From contig CAVRTA010000006.1 in the NCBI GenBank assembly GCA_963724135.1, positions 496,001-560,000 on the forward strand: a DNA stretch of 64,000 nt. Reading direction: 5' to 3'. Under the pieces are notes generated by a model that was given only the letters and a program-made list of their open reading frames with translations, did not search any database and was not told the DNA's origin. A program made the translations under genes and the position numbers. Numbering within the stretch: the first letter of the stretch is position 1; each line of letters starts with the position of its first letter. The DNA comes from DATLGB01 sp963724135 (GTDB taxonomy: Bacteria > Actinomycetota > Thermoleophilia > Solirubrobacterales > Solirubrobacteraceae). Below are positions 58,636 to 64,000 of this stretch, piece after piece.

Positions 58636-59262
58636 TCAGATGCCCAGGCAGTTGTGCCGGCGATACAGAATGCTCGTCTCCGTCATCGCAGTGCCGATCG
58701 GCGCCAGCCCGGTGAAGCGGATCCTGCGGAAGCCCTGACGCGCAAGTGCATCGAGGCCCCGCTCGTAACGCGTCCGCTCTGAGTTGTCCCACACGATGAC
58801 CCCGTCCTCCGCCAGGCAGCCCACGGAGGCCAGAGCCGACCGCACCCGGTGCCGGCCGTCCACCACGACCACGTTGAAGCTGTGCCCGCTTCGCGCCGCT
58901 TTCTCAACGTAGTCGTCGCCTGGTTCCAAAGCGGCATGAGTGACCTCCGCGTTGGGCGGCAGTCGCTCGGCGACCCGCTGTGCCCAACCCTCGTCGTGCT
59001 CGACCGCGAGGACCTCGCTGACACGGCTGGCCCACCACAGCGTCGAGTTGCCCGAGCCGAATTCGAAGACCCGCATGCCCGGCGAGACACGTTCGGAGAG
59101 GAAGTCGATCGCTGCATAGGCCATCCACGGCAGAGGTTGGCCGGTCGCGTCCACGGACTGACGGCGCAGCCGGCTGAGGATCCAGCCGTTCGCCTCGAGC
59201 GCAGGCAGCAGCGCCCGCACAGCCTTCCGCTTCTGTCGAGCCAGGTCCCGATCGTCACTCAC
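58636..59262 (-). CDS. Class I SAM methyltransferase (FkbM/Methyltransf_24-like)
   Basis: A 208-residue methyltransferase. Motif I MRVFEFGSGNSTLWWA, then EVLAVEHDEGWAQRV, and FNVVVVDGRHRVRSA as motif II. It resembles O-methyltransferases that act on sugars. GTG start with TACTGT 8 nt upstream. It is divergent from the coiled-coil protein gene at 59290 and shares the symmetric -10 element with it. Confidence 0.85.
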   Translation of the reverse strand: MSDDRDLARQKRKAVRALLPALEANGWILSRLRRQSVDATGQPLPWMAYAAIDFLSERVSPGMRVFEFGSGNSTLWWASRVSEVLAVEHDEGWAQRVAERLPPNAEVTHAALEPGDDYVEKAARSGHSFNVVVVDGRHRVRSALASVGCLAEDGVIVWDNSERTRYERGLDALARQGFRRIRFTGLAPIGTAMTETSILYRRHNCLGI

Positions 59263-59270
59263 GCCGCACG

Positions 59271-59280
59271 ACAGTACGCT
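59271..59280. promoter_or_regulatory. Symmetric divergent -10 element (ANNNTANNNT)
   Basis: ACAGTACGCT gives TACTGT on the minus strand (8 nt before GTG 59262) and TACGCT on the plus strand (9 nt before GTG 59290), sharing the central TA. Confidence 0.6.
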
Positions 59281-59289
59281 GCGCCGGCA

Positions 59290-59856
59290 GTGTCCGGTGC
59301 CGAGCAGAACGCGGCGACTCTGGCCGCAGGCCACACGCCTGCGGCGACGGCAGAGGCGCTCGACGACCTCGTTCGCTCCGAGCCCCGGATGGTCGTCGTG
59401 GACGGGACCGACGCGCGCGCGCACGCGCTGGCGTGGGTCGCCGACCGCTCGGGCTGGCTGATCCGCGAGGAGCACGACAGCGACCGCGCGGTGCTCGCCA
59501 CCGTCGTCACCGTGGCCGCCGACCCGCCGCCCCCCGGCCGCTGGCGCGGTGGCGCCACGGCCGCGGCCGACCCGGCGCTCGACACGGCCGCCGCGCCCTC
59601 CGGCGAGCTCGCGCGCGCCTACAGCGCCCGCGCCGCGCTCGCCGACAGCCAGCGCCACGAGGTCGATCGCCTGCGCGCTCAGCTCGTCGAGCAGCGCGCA
59701 TGGGTGGCCAGCGAGGCCGAGCGGGCCCGGGCGTCGCAGGCATGGCGGCTCGGTCACCGGCTGGCGCGGATGTCACGGCTGTTGAGCCTGCGCCGCGACC
59801 GCGGCACCGACGCGCTGCAGCAGATCGTCGACCGCATGAACGAGCCGGTCGAATGA
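59290..59856 (+). CDS. Coiled-coil protein of the glycan region, unknown function
   Basis: A 188-residue protein. Its first ~85 residues (LDDLVRSEPRMVVVDGTDAR) resemble the N-terminal 85 residues of the next gene's product (LNELAPPAVVLDSGTTAAR). A coiled coil and the tail WRLGHRLARMSRLLSLRRDR follow, the same kind of tail as in the GT92-like enzyme. It overlaps the triple glycosyltransferase gene by 4 bp (ATGA). It may be a partner that brings glycosyltransferases together; this is inference from shared parts. Confidence 0.72.
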   Translation: MSGAEQNAATLAAGHTPAATAEALDDLVRSEPRMVVVDGTDARAHALAWVADRSGWLIREEHDSDRAVLATVVTVAADPPPPGRWRGGATAAADPALDTAAAPSGELARAYSARAALADSQRHEVDRLRAQLVEQRAWVASEAERARASQAWRLGHRLARMSRLLSLRRDRGTDALQQIVDRMNEPVE

Positions 59857-62800
59857 GCGCAACGCTCGAGGACGCCCTGAACGAGCTCGCCCCGCCCGCC
59901 GTCGTGCTCGACTCCGGCACGACCGCGGCGCGCGAGGCTGTGGTCGCCTGGGCGGCCGTGCAGGCCGACGTCCTCGTCGGCGCCCACGACGAGCAGCTAC
60001 CCGCCGGCGCGGTCGTGGTCACCGCCGATGCCGCGGTCGCCGCCGCGGCGGTGCAGGCGGGCGCGCTGCCGCTCCACACGGGCGGCCCGGCGGACGGCCT
60101 CGCCCCGGAGGGCTGGACCGCAGAGACATACCCCGAGGGCGTGCTCGTGCGGCCGCTCGCGACCGAGCCCCCACCGCTGCCCGCGGTCACGCCCCTCGCG
60201 CTGCGGACCGAGGACGTGTCGGTCATCGTCCCGGTCTACGGCGCGGCCGCCGAGCTGCGCCGCTGCGTCGAGGCTCTGGTCCGCAACACGACCCGTCCCG
60301 CCGAGCTGATCCTCGTCGACGACGCGAGCACGGAGCCCGAGACCTTCGAGCTGCTGGCCGAGCTCGCCGATCTGCCGGCGGTGCGGATCCTGCGCAACTC
60401 GCAGAACCTCGGCTTCACCGCCTCCGTCAACCGCGCCCTGCGCGCCTCGACCCGCGACGTGGTGCTGCTCAACTCAGATACGGAGGTCGGCCCCCGCTGG
60501 CTCGAGCGCCTGCGCGCCGCCGCCCACCGCGAGCCCGACATCGGCACCGCCACCGCGGTCAGCGACAACGCGGGCGCCTTCTCGGTTCCGGTGATCGCGG
60601 AGGCGAACCCCGTGCCGCTGCATCTCGGCACCGACGACGCGGCCCGGCTCGTCGCGCAGACGGTCGGCGACCGCCTGGCGCCGGCGCCGACCGGCAACGG
60701 CTTCTGCATGTACATCCGGCGCGCTCTGCTCGACGACATCGGGCTGCTCGACGAGCGCGCCTTCCCGCGGGGATACGGCGAGGAGAACGACTTCTGCATG
60801 CGCGCCGTCCGGCGGGGCTGGAGGCACGTCGTGGACTGCGGCACCTTCGTCCGCCACGTGCGCGAGGCGAGCTTCAAGGCCGAAAAGGCCGAGTTGGCCC
60901 GGGCGGGCCGCGCTCTGCTCAACGAGCGCTACCCCGAGTACACCGCCGCCGTGCGCGAGTTCGTCGCCGACCCGGTGCTGGCGCAGGCGCGCGCGCTCAT
61001 CGAGGAGGCCTTCGCGTCGGCGCGCTCGCCGCTCCCGCGCGTCCTGTTCGTCATCCACGAGGGCGGCGGCGGCACCCCCGTCGGGAACTTCGAGCTCATG
61101 CGCGGCCTCGAGGACCGCTGCGAGTGCCTGCTGCTCACCAGCGACCGGTCGCGGATCCGGCTCGACCGCTACGCCGGCGGGGAGCGCGTCCCGCTCGCGC
61201 GCTGGGACCTCGACGAACCCATCCGCATCCTCGACTTCACCCGGGACGACTACCGGGCGATCGCCGAGCGCGTCCTGCGCGAGCACGCCATCGACCTCGT
61301 CCACGTCCGCCATCTGTTCAAGCACACCTTCGACCTGCCGGTCGTGGCCGCCCGGCTGGAGATCCCGGTCGTCGTCTCCTTCCACGACTTCTACTTCACC
61401 TGCCCGACCGTCCACCTGCTCGACGACACCGGCACCTACTGCGCCGGGCACTGCACCGCCGGCGACGGCGCCTGCCACGTGCCACCGGGGTTCGAGCAGC
61501 TGCCGCACCTCAAGCACGCGTTCGTGCACCAGTGGCGCGAGGAGGTGACCGCGCTGCTCGCCGGTGTCGATGCGTTCGTGACCACGAGCGAGCACGTCCG
61601 TTCCGTCCACCAGGAGGCGCTGCCCGTCCTGGCGGATCGGCCGTTCGAGGTGATCCCGCACGGCCGCGACCTGCGCCAGCGCCACGGCCTCAACCGGGCG
61701 CCGCAGAAGGGCGGGCCGGTGCGCGTGCTCGTGATCGCGAACCTCGAGCGCCACAAGGGCGGGGACTACCTGCGCGAGGTCAAGGCGCACGCCGGCGACC
61801 GGCTCGAGCTGCACTTCCTCGGTGACGTTCCCGACCGCTACCACGACCTCGGGACGGTCCACGGCCGCTACCGGCCCGAGGAGCTCGAGACCCGGGTGGC
61901 GGCGATCGCGCCGGCCGTCATCGGCTTCTTCTCCGTCGTCGCCGAGACGTACTCGCACGCCCTGACCGAGGCGTGGGCGCTCGGCGTCCCGGTCGTCGCC
62001 ACCGAGCTCGGCGCGTTCGGCGAGCGGTTGCGCGCGCACGAGGGCGGGTGGCTGATCCCCCCCGACGACGCTCAGGCCGCCGCCGAGCGGATCCTCGCCA
62101 TCGCCGAGGACCCCGTCGCCTACCGCATGCAGTCCTGGCGCGCCGACCTGCGCGACACGCCCACTAGGGCCGAGATGACCGACGGCTATGTCGCGCTCTA
62201 CACCGAGACGATCGCCCGGCGCCGCTCGCTCGCGGCCGCGGACGCCGAGCCCCGGCGCCTGACCGCAATCGTCGGCGGCGAGGACGGCCGCTATCCGGGC
62301 TCGACCTACGTGCGCGTCGTCCAGCCGCTGCGCCACCCGACGGTCACCCCCCACGTCACCGCCCGCATCCGCTACGCCTCCGACGGTCCGATCCCCGCCG
62401 ACGCGCAGGCGGTCCTGATCCAGCGCACGGCGATCCCGCCGGACCAGCTGCTCGCGGTGCTCGAGGAGATCGACGAGCGCGGCCTCCCCCTGATCGTCGA
62501 CCTCGACGACAACCTGTTCCTGCGCGCCGAGGACGCCGTCTACGGCGAGCACCAGACCGCGATCCGGGCGCTGCTGGAGTCCGCCGCGCTGGTCACGGTG
62601 GCCACGCCGGCGCTGGCCGACGCCGTGCGCGGCGAGACACCCGCCCGGATCGAGGTCGTTCCGAACGCCATCGACGAGCGTCTGTGGCTGGCGGGGCTGA
62701 CGGAGCCACCGCCGAACGTGCCTCCACCGCCGGACGCGCCCCACCGGCTCCTGTACATGGGCTCCCCCACCCACGCCGAGGACCTCGCGCTGCTCGAGCC

Positions 62801-63290
62801 GGTGATGAGGGAGCTCGGGCGCCGCGCCCCCGGCCGCTACGTCCTCGAGGTCGTCGGCGTGCAGGACCCGGACCGCGACGAGCGGTGGTACGAGCGGCTC
62901 CCGATTCCCGACGACCGCAAGCCCTACCCCCTCTTCGTGCCGTGGCTGCGCGAGCACCGCCACCGCTGGCACGTCGGCCTCGCGCCGCTCGCCGACACGG
63001 AGTTCAACCGCTACAAGAGCGACCTCAAGTGGCTGGAGTACACCGCGCTCGGGCTACCCGTCGTCGCGTCGGACGTCCAGCCGTATCTGGCCATCGGCGA
63101 CCACGGGACGGGCCAGACCGTCCCGGCCGACCCGGGCGCCTGGGCGACGGCGATCGAAGGCGCCGTCGAGCGCCCCCCGGCCACAACCAGCAGCCTGATC
63201 GAACGGCTGCTGCGGTCGCGATCCGGCTACGCGCAGGTGTACGCGCCGTCGCCGTCCGGGTCGAGATCGCGGCCACGCAGCTCGCCATAG
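59853..63290 (+). CDS. Three-domain glycosyltransferase (GT2 + GT4 + GT4-like)
   Basis: A 1145-residue cytoplasmic protein. After an N-terminal ~110 residues shared with the previous gene, a GT2 domain (from ~122) has VSVIVPVYGAAAELRRC, VLLNSDTEVGPRWLERL and GYGEENDFCMRA. A GT4 domain (~396-788) begins VLFVIHEGGGGTPVGN and ends FFSVVAETYSHALTEAWALG. A second GT4-like domain (~805-1130) has LIVDLDDNLFLRAEDAVYG and KWLEYTALGLPVVASDVQPY. The end overlaps the upstream region of the acetyltransferase. It probably assembles several sugars of one repeat unit. Confidence 0.88.
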   Translation: MSATLEDALNELAPPAVVLDSGTTAAREAVVAWAAVQADVLVGAHDEQLPAGAVVVTADAAVAAAAVQAGALPLHTGGPADGLAPEGWTAETYPEGVLVRPLATEPPPLPAVTPLALRTEDVSVIVPVYGAAAELRRCVEALVRNTTRPAELILVDDASTEPETFELLAELADLPAVRILRNSQNLGFTASVNRALRASTRDVVLLNSDTEVGPRWLERLRAAAHREPDIGTATAVSDNAGAFSVPVIAEANPVPLHLGTDDAARLVAQTVGDRLAPAPTGNGFCMYIRRALLDDIGLLDERAFPRGYGEENDFCMRAVRRGWRHVVDCGTFVRHVREASFKAEKAELARAGRALLNERYPEYTAAVREFVADPVLAQARALIEEAFASARSPLPRVLFVIHEGGGGTPVGNFELMRGLEDRCECLLLTSDRSRIRLDRYAGGERVPLARWDLDEPIRILDFTRDDYRAIAERVLREHAIDLVHVRHLFKHTFDLPVVAARLEIPVVVSFHDFYFTCPTVHLLDDTGTYCAGHCTAGDGACHVPPGFEQLPHLKHAFVHQWREEVTALLAGVDAFVTTSEHVRSVHQEALPVLADRPFEVIPHGRDLRQRHGLNRAPQKGGPVRVLVIANLERHKGGDYLREVKAHAGDRLELHFLGDVPDRYHDLGTVHGRYRPEELETRVAAIAPAVIGFFSVVAETYSHALTEAWALGVPVVATELGAFGERLRAHEGGWLIPPDDAQAAAERILAIAEDPVAYRMQSWRADLRDTPTRAEMTDGYVALYTETIARRRSLAAADAEPRRLTAIVGGEDGRYPGSTYVRVVQPLRHPTVTPHVTARIRYASDGPIPADAQAVLIQRTAIPPDQLLAVLEEIDERGLPLIVDLDDNLFLRAEDAVYGEHQTAIRALLESAALVTVATPALADAVRGETPARIEVVPNAIDERLWLAGLTEPPPNVPPPPDAPHRLLYMGSPTHAEDLALLEPVMRELGRRAPGRYVLEVVGVQDPDRDERWYERLPIPDDRKPYPLFVPWLREHRHRWHVGLAPLADTEFNRYKSDLKWLEYTALGLPVVASDVQPYLAIGDHGTGQTVPADPGAWATAIEGAVERPPATTSSLIERLLRSRSGYAQVYAPSPSGSRSRPRSSP

Positions 63291-63299
63291 CCTGCGCTC

Positions 63300-64000
63300 A
63301 TGCGGGTCACGGCGGAGCAGCCCCATTTCGACGATCGCGTTACGGTCGGACGCTGGACCTACGGCCTGCAGCGCAAGACCTTCCGGCTGTGGCGCCCGGA
63401 CGAGCGGATCATCATCGGGAGCTTCTGCAGCTTCGCTCAGGAGGTCGCGGTCTTCGGCGGCGGCGCGCACTACGAGAGCGTGACCACGTACCCACTGTGG
63501 GCGCTGATGATCGACCCTGGCGGTGCCCACGAGCCAGGACCGGCCAGCGCGCCGACTGTGATCGGCAGCGACGTGTGGGTCGGGACGCGGGCGATGATCC
63601 TCGCCGGCGTCACGGTCGGACACGGAGCGATCGTCGGCGCCGGGGCGGTCGTGACGCGTGACGTCCCGCCGTACGCCGTGGTCGCCGGATGTCCGGCGCG
63701 CGTGATCCGGACCCGCTTCCCGGACGACATCGTCGAGCGGCTGCTCGCGGTCGCCTGGTGGGAGTGGGACGACGAGACGATCCGCGCCCGCGGCGAGCTG
63801 TTCCACGACGTCGAGGAGTTCCTCGACGTGGCCGAGCGCCAGACGGAGTCCGAGGCGCTCGAGCAGATCCCGGCACCGCCCCGCCACGAGAGCGCCGGGG
63901 ACGAGCTCGATCAGCTCCGCGACGAGCTGCTGGGACTGCACGTCCCGGAACCCCGGCGCGCGATCATGCGCCGCAACGGCACGATCAAGGAGGTCCCCCT
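63300..64000 (+). CDS. CatB-like hexapeptide O-acetyltransferase (partial)
   Basis: The first 233 codons lie in the window. It is a left-handed beta-helix acetyltransferase of the CatB/xenobiotic type: IIIGSFCSFAQEV, then TVIGSDVWVGTRAMILAGVTVG and GAGAVVTRDVPPYAVVAG. The coenzyme A binding and the catalytic His position (GGGAHYESVT) fit the family. After the fold the sequence continues with acidic, helical residues and runs off the end. ATG 63300 has TAGCCT 6 nt upstream. It likely O-acetylates the surface glycan. Confidence 0.85.
   Translation, partial: MRVTAEQPHFDDRVTVGRWTYGLQRKTFRLWRPDERIIIGSFCSFAQEVAVFGGGAHYESVTTYPLWALMIDPGGAHEPGPASAPTVIGSDVWVGTRAMILAGVTVGHGAIVGAGAVVTRDVPPYAVVAGCPARVIRTRFPDDIVERLLAVAWWEWDDETIRARGELFHDVEEFLDVAERQTESEALEQIPAPPRHESAGDELDQLRDELLGLHVPEPRRAIMRRNGTIKEVP

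Noticed and set aside
60474..62972. An 832-codon open frame on the minus strand inside the triple glycosyltransferase
   Set aside because: It is a shadow of the real gene caused by GC-rich codons; its product is low-complexity (Arg/Val/Ala/Gly/Asp) with no domain, and the plus-strand frame has three clear glycosyltransferase domains.

Overview
The window reads as a high-GC actinobacterial chromosome, most likely from the Thermoleophilia (Solirubrobacter/Conexibacter-like). The signs are strong C/G third-position bias, an actinobacterial integration host factor (mIHF), an Mce-type permease pair, and many apparently leaderless genes with a TANNNT -10 box 6-9 nt before the start codon. I saw no rRNA, tRNA, CRISPR array or transposase. 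The lineage is an inference; no search was run.

Layout. 1-6.97 kb: tail of a surface protein, an ArsA/Get3 ATPase operon, and a MoxR ATPase - CoxE-type VWA - PQQ-propeller operon. 6.98-9.56 kb: a TPP riboswitch directly controlling a thiamine-precursor ABC transporter (ATPase, permease, lipoprotein). 9.6-16.6 kb: SGNH protein, AlkA glycosylase, then a lipid group (fatty-acid hydroxylase, YghO-type GNAT, serine-palmitoyltransferase-like enzyme) and mIHF. 16.7-24.8 kb: small proteins, an MMPL transporter / thioredoxin-like / B3-4 operon, an esterase and a CapA-like phosphoesterase. 24.8-28.7 kb: Mla/Mce ABC permeases and ATPase without an MCE protein. 28.8-30.4 kb: a lipoprotein and an unusual LPFTG-anchored stalk protein.

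31.9-40.4 kb is a lasso-peptide-like RiPP cluster, all on the minus strand: B2 protease, three HprK-like kinases, an Asn-synthetase-type cyclase, two PqqD/RRE proteins, an ABC-2 exporter, a nucleotidyltransferase, and two 50-residue precursors that are homologous to each other. The precursors share a leader (YxxP ... DxGTL ... IT) and a C-terminal tail ending PSSPSGP. The LPFTG stalk protein at 29.5 kb carries the same leader motif at its N-terminus.

40.4-64 kb is a surface-polysaccharide region: epimerase, two kinds of initiating sugar transferase (a third-class relative is at 30.4 kb), several GT4 enzymes, a Wzy/ligase-like membrane protein, a methyltransferase-GT61 fusion, GT92 and GT-D enzymes, a 1145-residue triple glycosyltransferase, an O-acetyltransferase, and three AlgX/AlgJ-like proteins that have lost the catalytic residues.

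Two themes cut across the window. Five closely spaced divergent gene pairs share a 10-bp symmetric element ANNNTANNNT that gives an overlapping -10 box on each strand. Three genes lack any ATG/GTG/TTG start at the position where homology begins and may start at CTG.
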